64,000 nucleotides of DNA from Lucinisca nassula (GCA_963580285.1 OY757010.1:223343234-223407233); one strand, 5' to 3'. Shown: positions 39,724 through 50,987, counted from the stretch's first letter. Numbers and translations are program-made. Notes: a model not told the origin generated them from the letters alone.

Positions 39724-41257
39724 ACCCAAGGTCTTAAATGAAGCCGTCAAAGTAGCTGTAGAGTTAGAAGCATTCGATAAGGCAGAGAAGCAACGACAGA
39801 CCAATAAATACATAAGGGGTGTTTCTGAAACGCCAGTAGATGCAGAAATAAGAAAATCAGACATCAATATTCAGGACATAATGAAACGTCTGGATCAATT
39901 GATCAAACAACAGCAAAAGCTGACATCTATAAGTGACAAATCATTGCCGCCTGATAGGACAAAAAATCGTTGCTATAAGTGTAAGAACTTTGGACATATA
40001 ATGAGAAACTGTCCGGATAATAAAAATCAAAGTACTGAGAGTACTGGAAATGTTAAACGAGTAGGTCGATTTTGTAATAAGAGTCTTCACCAAAAAGGGA
40101 AACGACCAAAACAAATAGGGCATGCAAGAGAAAGTACAAAACCGCTAGAAGCTGGCATGTATTTACCTGTAAATATCAATGGTATTGATACAAATATGTT
40201 AGTAGATTCAGGGGCCACAGCATCATTACTTTCACAAGACATATACAACAGCATTCCTGTTGAAAATCGACCTAGACTAGACCCTGTAAAAGGCGAAATG
40301 GTCGCCGTAAATGGCATGTCTTTAGAGATTCTTGGCAGTGGTGAGTTTGACATTTTTCTTGGGGGGTTTTGCTACCCGTCAACGGTCATTGTGGCAAAAC
40401 TTAACACAACCGCAATATTGGGGCTTGACTTTCTGTCTGCTCACGATTGTGACGTTAGTTTGAAAAACAAATCAATAATTATAGGTGGCAAAATAGTTAA
40501 AAGTGATATCAAAGGGAAAATTGGATGTTACCGAGTAAATGATTTTTGTCATGATATAGATGGAATAGGAATACTAGAACCTGCAGAAAAGTTTAGTAAA
40601 AATGGTAAGGCATTGCTAGGACGTACATTGGCTACCGCTGAAGAAAATATTCCAGTTCGACTGATGAACCCATCGAACGAATCCGTAGTGGTGTACAAAG
40701 GTTCAATAGTTGGTGAGTTTGAACAAGTTGACCATGCGCCAGTATGTCAATACAAAGTACAGATCAGAAGTAGAGAATTGTCAGAACCGTTAGAAAATCT
40801 GCTTAAAAAAGGTTCAGAGGACCTGGATGAGAATCAGACTGACAAAGTGCGAGAGACGTTGACAGAGTATAGTGATATCTTTGCTTCAACAGATAAAGAC
40901 CCAGGACGAACAGATGTTGTTTTACACGAAATTGACACAGGTGATGCAAAACCGGTTAAACACAGACTAAGAAGATTACCTCAATATGCCGTTGAGGAAG
41001 CAGATAGACAAGTTGATGACATGCTTGAACGTGAAATAATAGAGCCATCCAATAGTCCTTGGGCAGCTGGAATCGTGCTTGTTAGAAAGAAAGACAACAC
41101 TCTTAGATTTTGCGTCGATTATAGGGCATTGAACGCCCTGACAATAAAGGATGCATATCCATTGCCAAAAATAGACGAAACGCTGGACAACTTAGCAGGC
41201 GCATCGTGGTTCTCGACCCTTGACCTGCGAAGTGGATATTGGCAGGTTGGTGTCGAT
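39698..41257 (+). pseudogene. pol: Element C pol, copy C2, truncated in RT
   Basis: Same content and same end point as C1: knuckle, protease and N-terminal RT, then fusion to the THAP fragment at 41257/41258, with a stop at 41290. It is identical by eye to C1 over this region. Confidence 0.88.
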
Positions 41258-41934
41258 TGGTGTGCTAAAGAAGATGAACAGGGGTCCTAAAGTGAATGCC
41301 TCTGATCTAAAGGTCAAAACAACAACAAGGTCTTTAGTATGTGTGCCTTGTAAATGAACTAACAAACTAGCCTGTCCCCCTAGCCTTGGCATAACCTCGG
41401 ATCTGGGTTCACACTATTTGCAGAAATGACATATGACATGCAAACAGTATGGGCCCAGATCAGATGAGCAGTCTGATCTGGGTCCACACTGTTTGCAGAA
41501 ATGACTTAAAGCTACCGCAGTCAACGATTTTTTACAGACAAACAGTGTGGACTCAGATCAGACAGCTCCTCTTAGCAATCTGATCTGTGTTATTTTGACA
41601 ATAAACAGAATGTCAAACCTACCTTGACACTTGGATAGAGTATATTTCCCGAGTCCATGACACCTCCGAATACACAACACTTGACACTAGTCCGTAGACA
41701 TCGGTTATCAGGCAGCTGTTATTTCACTAAATGGAAATTTTCCGCCTCGTTATTCTTTACTTTTAATCACTTTTACTTACAGTAACATGCATTTTCAGCT
41801 TAAAAAAAACGATTTTATTCAATGTAAATGATAGCGATCTAAAGGGTAATTGCCGGTCGCTCTGCTATTGTTTTCACCTAAAAAATGGCGGCCTATCGGT
41901 TGCTACGGGCAGTGACGTCACGCCGGCGAACCCT
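41258..41934 (+). repeat. THAP transposon right-end fragment before copy C3
   Basis: Third occurrence of the right-end fragment, ending CCGGCGAACCCT AT. It leads into the partial LTR of C3. Confidence 0.85.
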
Positions 41935-41936
41935 AT

Positions 41937-42317
41937 TGGAAGTCTCAGCGAACAGTGGAAGAAAATAATAAATAACTGGTAAGTTTTTAATTTCCTGAAA
42001 AGGAATAAATATAGTTTCTGAAAAGAAACGATTGTTATTACTTACCGTATCGAGCAAGAAAACCTGAATAAGGTTAGGCAACGCTGAGAGAAGGTTCAAG
42101 GAAAGAGAAAGACGCTGACAGTTGATTGTTTATCCCGCCATATTTGTTTGATGTAATTTATTTTTTTAAACACAGATAACTCCAATCATTTTCATTCAAT
42201 GTATAACTGCTGCTTCGTTTTTTACCAATCATTGTTTTGGAACAGGGAGCTCTGTCTAAATTGAGGTTTAATCTGAATCTATCTAATATACCGCTCGGGA
42301 AACACAAGTTTGTTACA
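41937..42317 (+). mobile_element. Element C partial LTR (copy C3)
   Basis: 381 bp, same boundaries as in C2. The donor GTAAGT at 41979 would pair with the acceptor at 48029 before ORF3 of this copy. Confidence 0.85.
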
Positions 42318-42340
42318 TTTTGGTGGCAGCGCCTGGATAC

Positions 42341-42640
42341 TTTTGTTTGTTTGATTTGAGGTTTAACGTCCCCGTCAACACTGTAAAGGTCATTTTGGAG
42401 ACGTTGCTTCCAATTTTGTGGGACTTTTACCCGACATTAAGATGAAATGACATCTCAAGCCCTGTCGCCCAATGAAACCAATAGGGTTTATCAGCATGGA
42501 CGGTCTGCCTCGCACCGCGGTTCCTGGACAGGCTTAGATCCTCTAAGCGGTTTACCAGTACTAGTGTGCGGGCGGGATTCAGCTCTGCGTGGAAGCATCG
42601 TGCAGCCCATATATTTCTTCAAGCCCCTATGGGCGGGGGC
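42341..42640 (-). mobile_element. SINE inserted in copy C3 leader
   Basis: 300-bp insertion flanked by a perfect 16-bp duplication GGCAGCGCCTGGATAC (42325-42340 and 42641-42656), the hallmark of LINE-driven insertion. The other C copies give the empty site. On the minus strand it ends in GACGTTAAACCTCAAATC followed by CAAACAAACAAAA, a tail type common in molluscan SINEs. The exact family name is uncertain. It lies between the PBS and gag. Confidence 0.85.
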
Positions 42641-42714
42641 GGCAGCGCCTGGATACGGAAATAAGCCAGTTTTCTTTTAAATTTCGCTTTTTGTAATAGA
42701 ATTTGTCCTGAAAT

Positions 42715-43992
42715 ATGGACGAAGTAAGGGCACCGATTACTAAAGGCGATACACTGACAACCCCTGTATTCAGAACTGTAAGGGATAGGCGTGATGCACC
42801 TCCTTCATTAACTAGAGAGCCGTCTATAGCCAGACGACTAGACGACTCCTTCATGGATCTTGGTGTGAGATCAGCGCAGCAAAAGGCTGATCAAGAGATG
42901 CAGCAGAAGAATAGAGCTGATAAAGGAGAACAGTCCTTGTTACTGCTCTCTGAGATTCACAAAATGCGTGAAGAAACTAGAAGGCGTGATGAAGAATACA
43001 GGATGGAAGCTATGAGAAAAGATGAAGATATTAGAAAGCTGATTGCGGATAGCCAGAAAAAGGATGAAATCATTCTTTCATTGATCACATCTTTTAAAGA
43101 GCAGATGTCTTCCACAGCAGGCTCGATATCTAGAAGCAAAGAGGAGCCGCAATATTATACTGAAACAGAATCTGATTTACTGCGTCCCCACTCAGATAAA
43201 TGGTCTATCGGAAGGCCAGAAATGGCCGACAATATACGGGGCGAAAAAACGGCAGCATTGAGAAGCACTAAAATAGAAAATCAGAGTTATGACCCACTAA
43301 ATAACACTGAAAAGACAAACACTATGCAGGAGACAAATTTTCAAGGCTCTAGGTATCCTGGTTTTTCCACAGGTATAAATGGAGGTCTTTATACTGAAGC
43401 AGATGCACATTATGCAACTAGCCAGCATAAGCAAACTCCGTCTATGATGTCTGAAAGTTTACTAAGTGATCTAAAAACCGTCAGGGCAAAAACAAGTTTA
43501 ATATCCCAAAAAGAAAACAATGCTCATGACTTACGCCAAAGCTCTTCAAAGACTGGTGTAAAAATGAAACCTGCGACATTCGATGGCTCAGCCTCATGGA
43601 TTGACTATAAGACACATTTTGACATGTGTGCTGAATTGAACGGTTGTGATGCTAGTCAGAAGGGCCTATACTTAGCAGTGAGCCTTCGTGATCAGGCACA
43701 AGGTGTGTTAGGGGATCTACCTGTAGAGGAAAGAAACAATTTTGAAAAATTAAGTAAAGCTTTGGCTGAGCGTTTTTCACCAGCCAGCCAAACTGAATTA
43801 TATAGAGCACAACTTAAAGAACGGCAGTGGAAGCACGGTGAAAATATTCCTGAGTATGGCCAACGCATATTAAGATTAACCACACTGGCATACCCTGATG
43901 CAAGTTCGGCTTTAGTCGATACTCTGGCCATGGGGGAACTTTATAGATGCCATTTCAGATCCAGAAATGCGTTTGAAGATACAGCAATCTAG
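42715..43992 (+). CDS. gag: Element C gag, copy C3
   Basis: 425 codons, intact by the standard of this family but ending at the shared break before FIDAISDPEM. It differs from the other copies at two visible residues (VFRTVRD instead of VFSTVRD, and LGDLPV instead of LGNLPV), so the copies are not perfect clones. The SINE sits 74 bp upstream. Confidence 0.82.
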   Translation: MDEVRAPITKGDTLTTPVFRTVRDRRDAPPSLTREPSIARRLDDSFMDLGVRSAQQKADQEMQQKNRADKGEQSLLLLSEIHKMREETRRRDEEYRMEAMRKDEDIRKLIADSQKKDEIILSLITSFKEQMSSTAGSISRSKEEPQYYTETESDLLRPHSDKWSIGRPEMADNIRGEKTAALRSTKIENQSYDPLNNTEKTNTMQETNFQGSRYPGFSTGINGGLYTEADAHYATSQHKQTPSMMSESLLSDLKTVRAKTSLISQKENNAHDLRQSSSKTGVKMKPATFDGSASWIDYKTHFDMCAELNGCDASQKGLYLAVSLRDQAQGVLGDLPVEERNNFEKLSKALAERFSPASQTELYRAQLKERQWKHGENIPEYGQRILRLTTLAYPDASSALVDTLAMGELYRCHFRSRNAFEDTAI

Positions 43993-46900
43993 ACCCAAGG
44001 TCTTAAATGAAGCCGTCAAAGTAGCTGTAGAGTTAGAAGCATTCGATAAGGCAGAGAAGCAACGACAGACCAATAAATACATAAGGGGTGTTTCTGAAAC
44101 GCCAGTAGATGCAGAAATAAGAAAATCAGACATCAATATTCAGGACATAATGAAACGTCTGGATCAATTGATCAAACAACAGCAAAAGCTGACATCTATA
44201 AGTGACAAATCATTGCCGCCTGATAGGACAAAAAATCGTTGCTATAAGTGTAAGAACTTTGGACATATAATGAGAAACTGTCCGGATAATAAAAATCAAA
44301 GTACTGAGAGTACTGGAAATGTTAAACGAGTAGGTCGATTTTGTAATAAGAGTCTTCACCAAAAAGGGAAACGACCAAAACAAATAGGGCATGCAAGAGA
44401 AAGTACAAAACCGCTAGAAGCTGGCATGTATTTACCTGTAAATATCAATGGTATTGATACAAATATGTTAGTAGATTCAGGGGCCACAGCATCATTACTT
44501 TCACAAGACATATACAACAGCATTCCTGTTGAAAATCGACCTAGACTAGACCCTGTAAAAGGCGAAATGGTCGCCGTAAATGGCATGTCTTTAGAGATTC
44601 TTGGCAGTGGTGAGTTTGACATTTTTCTTGGGGGGTTTTGCTACCCGTCAACGGTCATTGTGGCAAAACTTAACACAACCGCAATATTGGGGCTTGACTT
44701 TCTGTCTGCTCACGATTGTGACGTTAGTTTGAAAAACAAATCAATAATTATAGGTGGCAAAATAGTTAAAAGTGATATCAAAGGGAAAATTGGATGTTAC
44801 CGAGTAAATGATTTTTGTCATGATATAGATGGAATAGGAATACTAGAACCTGCAGAAAAGTTTAGTAAAAATGGTAAGGCATTGCTAGGACGTACATTGG
44901 CTACCGCTGAAGAAAATATTCCAGTTCGACTGATGAACCCATCGAACGAATCCGTAGTGGTGTACAAAGGTTCAATAGTTGGTGAGTTTGAACAAGTTGA
45001 CCATGCGCCAGTATGTCAATACAAAGTACAGATCAGAAGTAGAGAATTGTCAGAACCGTTAGAAAATCTGCTTAAAAAAGGTTCAGAGGACCTGGATGAG
45101 AATCAGACTGACAAAGTGCGAGAGACGTTGACAGAGTATAGTGATATCTTTGCTTCAACAGATAAAGACCCAGGACGAACAGATGTTGTTTTACACGAAA
45201 TTGACACAGGTGATGCAAAACCGGTTAAACACAGACTAAGAAGATTACCTCAATATGCCGTTGAGGAAGCAGATAGACAAGTTGATGACATGCTTGAACG
45301 TGAAATAATAGAGCCATCCAATAGTCCTTGGGCAGCTGGAATCGTGCTTGTTAGAAAGAAAGACAACACTCTTAGATTTTGCGTCGATTATAGGGCATTG
45401 AACGCCCTGACAATAAAGGATGCATATCCATTGCCAAAAATAGACGAAACGCTGGACAACTTAGCAGGCGCATCGTGGTTCTCGACCCTTGACCTGCGAA
45501 GTGGATATTGGCAGGTTGGTGTCGATCCAAAAGACAAATCAAAAACTGCGTTTATAACAAGAAAGGGATTATTTCAGTTCCGCGTTTTGCCTTATGGATT
45601 ATGCAACGCACCAGCAACATTTGAGCGTCTGATGGAGACAGTATTGGCTGGTCTACAGTGGGACATTTGTTTGATATACATCGATGATGTGATTGTATAT
45701 GGAAGGACCTTTGATGAGGCACTTGGAAATTTGAAAAGAGTGTTTGAAAGGTTAACACAGGCTGGATTAAAATTAAAGCCAGAGAAATGCAAATTATTTA
45801 GCAAATCCGTCTCCTTTCTTGGGCATATTATTTCTGATAAAGGGATTGCCACGGATCCAAACAAAATCAAGGTGGTGCGCGAATGGCCAATTCCCGCAAA
45901 TCTAACAGAACTGCGTAGCTTTCTAGGCCTCTGTAGTTATTATCGGAGGTTTATAGCAGGATTTTCTATGATTGCTAAGCCCTTGTATCGCCTAACTGAA
46001 AAAGAACAAAATATCCTATGGTCAGAAGAGTGTGATGCATCGTTTGAAGCTTTAAAGCAAAAATTAACAGAGGCACCCATTATAGCTTACCCTGATTTTT
46101 CAGAGGCATTTATTTTAGATACTGATGCGAGCGATTCAAATATTGGGGCAGTGCTCTCGCAGGTTCAAAATGGTACTGAGAGGGTAATTTGTTATGGAAA
46201 CCGGTCTTTAAGTAAGGCAGAAAAGAAATATTGCGTTACCAGAAAGGAATTGCTGGCCTTGGTTTATTTTATAAAGTACTATAGGCATTATTTGTTAGGC
46301 AGAAAGTTTACCGTTCGTACTGACCATAATTCCTTAAAGTGGATGATGAAAACTAAAAACCCAGAAGGTCAGTTAGCGCGATGGATAGATACTTTGTCCT
46401 CTTTTGAATTTGAAGTGCAGCATAGGCCAGGCCGTAAGCATTCAAATGTTGACGCATTAAGTCGTATGCCATGTAGATAATGTGGCGAAAAAGGTGAGAA
46501 AATTGCCGATAAGGTACATATAGGAGCAGCAAAACAAACAAATGATAATCAAGATTTAAATCTAGTTGATGCTCAGAGTAATGACAGTGAGCTTGTGATG
46601 GTGAGAGAGTGGGTAGTAGCTAAAAAGAAACCAGTATGGAAAGACGTAAGAAAATACAGTGCAAAAGTTAAAGCATATTGGTCGCAGTTTGACAGAATGC
46701 AGGTAGAAAATGGTTTGCTATGTAGATTGTGGTATGAAAGGGGAAAACCAGTTAGATCTCAAATTCTTGTTCCATCAAAACTACGCTCAACAATCTTAAA
46801 ATATTGTCATGATGAGAAAACAGCAGGCCATTTTGGTATCAGAAAAACGCTTGCAAAAGTTCAGGGCAAATATTATTGGTATGGAATGCAAAGTGATATT

Positions 46901-47989
46901 CATAACTGGGTTAAAAGTTGTACAATCTGCAGTCGGCGAAAATCACCATCAAAAACGAAAAGAGCTCCTATGCAACTTGTTGGAGCTGGTCACCCCATGG
47001 AACGCATTGCCACAGATATTTTAGGTCCCTTACCAGAAACTTCATCGGGCAATAGGTACATATTGGTTATCAGTGATTACTTCACAAAGTGGGTAGAGGC
47101 AGTCGCGATTCCGGACCAGACTGCAAGAACAGTAGCCACTGTGTTAGTTGAAGAGGTTGTCTGTAAGTTAGGTACACCTGCTTATATTCATTCAGACCAA
47201 GGTCGTCAATTTTAAGGGGTCATTTATCAAGAAATGTGTAGGCTTCTTGGCATCAAAAAGACGAGAACCACCCCCTACCATCCTGAAAGTGACGGGATGG
47301 TAGAGCGATATAACAAAACACTTGCAAGATTATTAAGTGCCTTCATTAGTGAAGATCATAGTGACTGGGATCAGTTACTACCATACGTTTTAATGGCATA
47401 TCGATCAGCAGAGCATGAGACAACATGATTTACACCTAACTTAATGATGTTAGGCAGGGAAATTTCTGTGCCTCTTGATATTCAATTTGGCTAACCACAG
47501 GAACAAAAGTTTGCGAGTGAGTGGGTAAGAGATCTGAGAGAAAGACTTGACTGGGCTCATGAATTAGCACGCAGAACGACAGCAGGGCAGATGTTACGGC
47601 AAAAGAGATATCATGATACTAAACTTAATTGGGAAGATTTCAAATCAAATGATAAGGTTTATGTGTATTTCCCAGTTACGCAACCAGGCAGATCTCGTAA
47701 ATTAACAAGTGTTTGGCGAGGACCATATACAGTGGTCGACACACTTTCGGATGTCACTTACAAAGTCAAAAATGACGAGAGAAGAACAGAGCATGTAGTG
47801 CATATAGATCGTATGAAAAGATGTGAAAGTCGATTTCCAGATCTGATAGAAACTAAACCAGATGAAGATGTTTTTCACGAAGATGAATCTGAGAATGAAA
47901 ACGTTAACTTCGGAGAGAAAGAGCTTGAGAGTCTTGACAGAGAGAGGAAGAGGAAAAAGGCAGAGAAAAATTCCATTGAAATTTTCTGA
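43967..47989 (+). pseudogene. pol: Element C pol, copy C3, full length with in-frame stops
   Basis: One frame of 1341 codons. Capsid end, CCHC knuckle (C92-C95-H100-C105), protease DSGA (D170), RT with YIDD (Y571), and RNase H (FILDTDASD, TDHNSLKW) are followed by four stops with no frame change: TAA 46478, TAA 47213, TGA 47426 and TAA 47492. The integrase zinc finger (CHDEKTAGHFGIRK...CTICSRRK), catalytic D (ATDILGP), HSDQG and DGMVERYN blocks lie between or around them. The C-terminus carries a chromodomain-like or GPY/F-type WRGPYTVV...HVVHIDRMK. An 8-nt loss near 47943 changes the last 20 residues compared with C5. The protein is not translatable as one piece without readthrough. Confidence 0.88.
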
Positions 47990-48020
47990 TTATGTATTAT
48001 AATAAAGCCCTTTTCCTTGT

Positions 48021-48029
48021 GTATTTCAG
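48021..48029 (+). promoter_or_regulatory. Putative 3' splice site before element C ORF3
   Basis: CCCTTTTCCTTGTGTATTTCAG is a strong pyrimidine tract plus CAG, ending 3 nt before the ORF3 ATG. The donor would be CTG|GTAAGT in the LTR part upstream (41979 for C3, 53243 for C5). An AATAAA overlaps the end of pol at about 48001. The same acceptor in C5 ends at 58985. Confidence 0.55.
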
Positions 48030-48032
48030 ACA

Positions 48033-48782
48033 ATGCCGCCTAAGATTCGATATTCATCCCTGAGATACAGATGTTTGTACTGTGGCATAGGCTTCTGGGA
48101 CATGGGTGAACTTCAGGAGCATGTAAGGGATTGTAAGCGAGACTCAAAGACTGTAGCACCAGAACCCAAGAAGACAACATTTGAAGGCCCAGAAGCACGT
48201 ACGAAAATGTGTGAATACTGTCCAAAATTGTTTGCAAGGATGGCTGATTTAAGGCGCCATATTAGAAGAGTGCATACTTCTGTTACTGTTACTTCGTCTG
48301 CAGCCACTCTAATTGCAAATGATGAACTGGGATCAGACCCTGATGTCGAAGTATGTGCAGAAAGTGAAGAAATTAACAAAACTTCAGATATCTCAGTGAT
48401 AAGAAAACCCACTAGACCTCTGCCTGTGGTATCTGGAACAAAACTTCCTCTTGTGTCACTGTCTGGACAGTCATTCAGTTTCGGAGATAAAGTCGTGACA
48501 GACAATATTACTACAGTATCGAGTGGTGTGGCTGCAGGCCCAAGTATGTCTTTAGAGAAACAGAAAGATTCCGTGAGTGAAGTAACTGCGGTGACGGCAT
48601 CTGTTGTAAAGACTTCGGAAACAGCAAAGACGGAACTCAGCAAGAGAAGTTATGGTGTTCAAGTAAAGATGGAGAGAATCAAAGTGGAACACCATAAAAT
48701 TGTTGAAACTGTGAAAGTGTATAAAGAGGGTGATACTCAGGTGACCAGAAAAGAGACACATGAGAGCAAGTGGACGGAATAA
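48033..48782 (+). CDS. Element C ORF3, copy C3: two-zinc-finger protein
   Basis: 249 aa starting MPPKIRYSSLRYRC. Finger 1 is C14-C17-H30-C34 (C2HC type). Finger 2 is C60-C63-H76-H81 (classical C2H2, with F and L at the usual core positions). The rest is Ser/Thr/Val-rich and probably disordered, ending in a Lys/Glu-rich segment. No signal peptide, membrane helix or enzyme motif. It is likely nucleic-acid binding. It lies 3' of pol within the LTRs, behind a strong splice acceptor, and its frame is clean while pol in the same unit has four stops. The MPPK start followed by an Arg/Tyr stretch and a zinc finger recalls the TatD ORF of element A. Function unknown. It may derive from a host zinc-finger mRNA. 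Confidence 0.8.
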   Translation: MPPKIRYSSLRYRCLYCGIGFWDMGELQEHVRDCKRDSKTVAPEPKKTTFEGPEARTKMCEYCPKLFARMADLRRHIRRVHTSVTVTSSAATLIANDELGSDPDVEVCAESEEINKTSDISVIRKPTRPLPVVSGTKLPLVSLSGQSFSFGDKVVTDNITTVSSGVAAGPSMSLEKQKDSVSEVTAVTASVVKTSETAKTELSKRSYGVQVKMERIKVEHHKIVETVKVYKEGDTQVTRKETHESKWTE

Positions 48783-48993
48783 ATATTACATTTGTGAAAG
48801 CTTAAATGATTTTGTATGAACAGGACGTTCAAATTAGACAGACAGTCTAATACTTGGAAACTTTCACAGCTGTATCCTTTAGCTAAGACATGCCTGCATT
48901 TTATATGCTCTTTATATGTATGTGTATATATATGTGTGTGTTTCAGTGATACTGATAGTTCTAGGCAAGAAACTATCATGGTAGATAAATACC

Positions 48994-49026
48994 ATTAAAG
49001 AAGGGTAAAATTATTATGTCCTTTAT

Positions 49027-49060
<34 letters not shown>
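48994..49060 (+). other. Poly(A) signal and poly(A) tract after ORF3 (C3)
   Basis: ATTAAA at 48994-48999 is followed 31 nt later by a 30-nt A run (49031-49060), then a 45-nt stretch to the LTR. In C5 the A run is 26 nt (59988-60013). A poly(A) signal followed at normal cleavage distance by an A tract is what reverse-transcribed mRNA leaves behind. Confidence 0.65.
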
Positions 49061-49061
<1 letters not shown>

Positions 49062-49089
49062 ATGAAATCAAAAGTCGGGACGACTTATA

Positions 49090-49105
49090 TCGGAGGCGTG
49101 GGTAG
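49090..49105 (+). promoter_or_regulatory. Polypurine tract of element C (C3)
   Basis: ATCGGAGGCGTGGGTAG abuts the LTR start TGTGATAAG. It is purine-rich but interrupted. The equivalent in C5 is 60043-60058. Confidence 0.6.
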
Positions 49106-49628
49106 TGTGATAAGTTTATTTAGAGGTGTGTCTGCAATGGGCATATCTGATTGGCCAATGATGGCCTATAATTTGATTGGTGAGTTAAGAGCGCCACCTA
49201 TATGGGTATATAAGGCCTTGCAGCTGGTGGAGAGCTCATATCGGTATTGGAAGTCTCAGCGAACAGTGGAAGAAAATAATAAATAACTGGTAAGTTTTTA
49301 ATTTCCTGAAAAGGAATAAATATAGTTTCTGAAAAGAAACGATTGTTATTACTTACCGTATCGAGCAAGAAAACCTGAATAAGGTTAGGCAACGCTGAGA
49401 GAAGGTTCAAGGAAAGAGAAAGACGCTGACAGTTGATTGTTTATCCCGCCATATTTGTTTGATGTAATTTATTTTTTTAAACACAGATAACTCCAATCAT
49501 TTTCATTCAATGTATAACTGCTGCTTCGTTTTTTACCAATCATTGTTTTGGAACAGGGAGCTCTGTCTAAATTGAGGTTTAATCTGAATCTATCTAATAT
49601 ACCGCTCGGGAAACACAAGTTTGTTACA
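49106..49628 (+). mobile_element. Element C complete LTR, shared by C3 and C4
   Basis: 523 bp, TGTGATAAG...GTTTGTTACA. It has CCAAT motifs, TATATAAGG at 49207-49215 and the donor CTG|GTAAGT at 49287. There is no THAP insertion and no 67-nt extra segment. It is the 3' LTR of C3 and the 5' LTR of C4 with no host DNA between, the same tandem arrangement as element A. Confidence 0.92.
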
Positions 49629-49709
49629 TTTTGGTGGCAGCGCCTGGATACGGAAATAAGCCAGTTTTCTTTTAAATTTCGCTTTTTGTAATAGAATTTG
49701 TCCTGAAAT

Positions 49710-50987
49710 ATGGACGAAGTAAGGGCACCGATTACTAAAGGCGATACACTGACAACCCCTGTATTCAGTACTGTAAGGGATAGGCGTGATGCACCTCCTT
49801 CATTAACTAGAGAGCCGTCTATAGCCAGACGACTAGACGACTCCTTCATGGATCTTGGTGTGAGATCAGCGCAGCAAAAGGCTGATCAAGAGATGCAGCA
49901 GAAGAATAGAGCTGATAAAGGAGAACAGTCCTTGTTACTGCTCTCTGAGATTCACAAAATGCGTGAAGAAACTAGAAGGCGTGATGAAGAATACAGGATG
50001 GAAGCTATGAGAAAAGATGAAGATATTAGAAAGCTGATTGCGGATAGCCAGAAAAAGGATGAAATCATTCTTTCATTGATCACATCTTTTAAAGAGCAGA
50101 TGTCTTCCACAGCAGGCTCGATATCTAGAAGCAAAGAGGAGCCGCAATATTATACTGAAACAGAATCTGATTTACTGCGTCCCCACTCAGATAAATGGTC
50201 TATCGGAAGGCCAGAAATGGCCGACAATATACGGGGCGAAAAAACGGCAGCATTGAGAAGCACTAAAATAGAAAATCAGAGTTATGACCCACTAAATAAC
50301 ACTGAAAAGACAAACACTATGCAGGAGACAAATTTTCAAGGCTCTAGGTATCCTGGTTTTTCCACAGGTATAAATGGAGGTCTTTATACTGAAGCAGATG
50401 CACATTATGCAACTAGCCAGCATAAGCAAACTCCGTCTATGATGTCTGAAAGTTTACTAAGTGATCTAAAAACCGTCAGGGCAAAAACAAGTTTAATATC
50501 CCAAAAAGAAAACAATGCTCATGACTTACGCCAAAGCTCTTCAAAGACTGGTGTAAAAATGAAACCTGCGACATTCGATGGCTCAGCCTCATGGATTGAC
50601 TATAAGACACATTTTGACATGTGTGCTGAATTGAACGGTTGTGATGCTAGTCAGAAGGGCCTATACTTAGCAGTGAGCCTTCGTGATCAGGCACAAGGTG
50701 TGTTAGGGAATCTACCTGTAGAGGAAAGAAACAATTTTGAAAAATTAAGTAAAGCTTTGGCTGAGCGTTTTTCACCAGCCAGCCAAACTGAATTATATAG
50801 AGCACAACTGAAAGAACGGCAGTGGAAGCACGGTGAAAATATTCCTGAGTATGGCCAACGCATATTAAGATTAACCACACTGGCATACCCTGATGCAAGT
50901 TCGGCTTTAGTCGATACTCTGGCCATGGGGGAACTTTATAGATGCCATTTCAGATCCAGAAATGCGTTTGAAGATACAGCAATCTAG
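49710..50987 (+). CDS. gag: Element C gag, copy C4
   Basis: 425 codons. It is the only C gag that has both a complete 5' LTR with promoter motifs and an intact PBS in front, so it is the copy most likely to be transcribed. It carries the shared frame break at its 3' end. Confidence 0.82.
   Translation: MDEVRAPITKGDTLTTPVFSTVRDRRDAPPSLTREPSIARRLDDSFMDLGVRSAQQKADQEMQQKNRADKGEQSLLLLSEIHKMREETRRRDEEYRMEAMRKDEDIRKLIADSQKKDEIILSLITSFKEQMSSTAGSISRSKEEPQYYTETESDLLRPHSDKWSIGRPEMADNIRGEKTAALRSTKIENQSYDPLNNTEKTNTMQETNFQGSRYPGFSTGINGGLYTEADAHYATSQHKQTPSMMSESLLSDLKTVRAKTSLISQKENNAHDLRQSSSKTGVKMKPATFDGSASWIDYKTHFDMCAELNGCDASQKGLYLAVSLRDQAQGVLGNLPVEERNNFEKLSKALAERFSPASQTELYRAQLKERQWKHGENIPEYGQRILRLTTLAYPDASSALVDTLAMGELYRCHFRSRNAFEDTAI

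Noticed and set aside
46478..47494. Stop-codon reassignment in pol
   Set aside because: TAA and TGA act as normal stops in other ORFs here, and the expected residues at the four sites appear to differ. Decay is simpler.
48113..48643. 176-codon minus-strand ORF antisense to element C ORF3
   Set aside because: It is the shadow of a Ser/Thr/Val-rich coding region. The sense frame has two clear zinc fingers and a start behind a splice acceptor.
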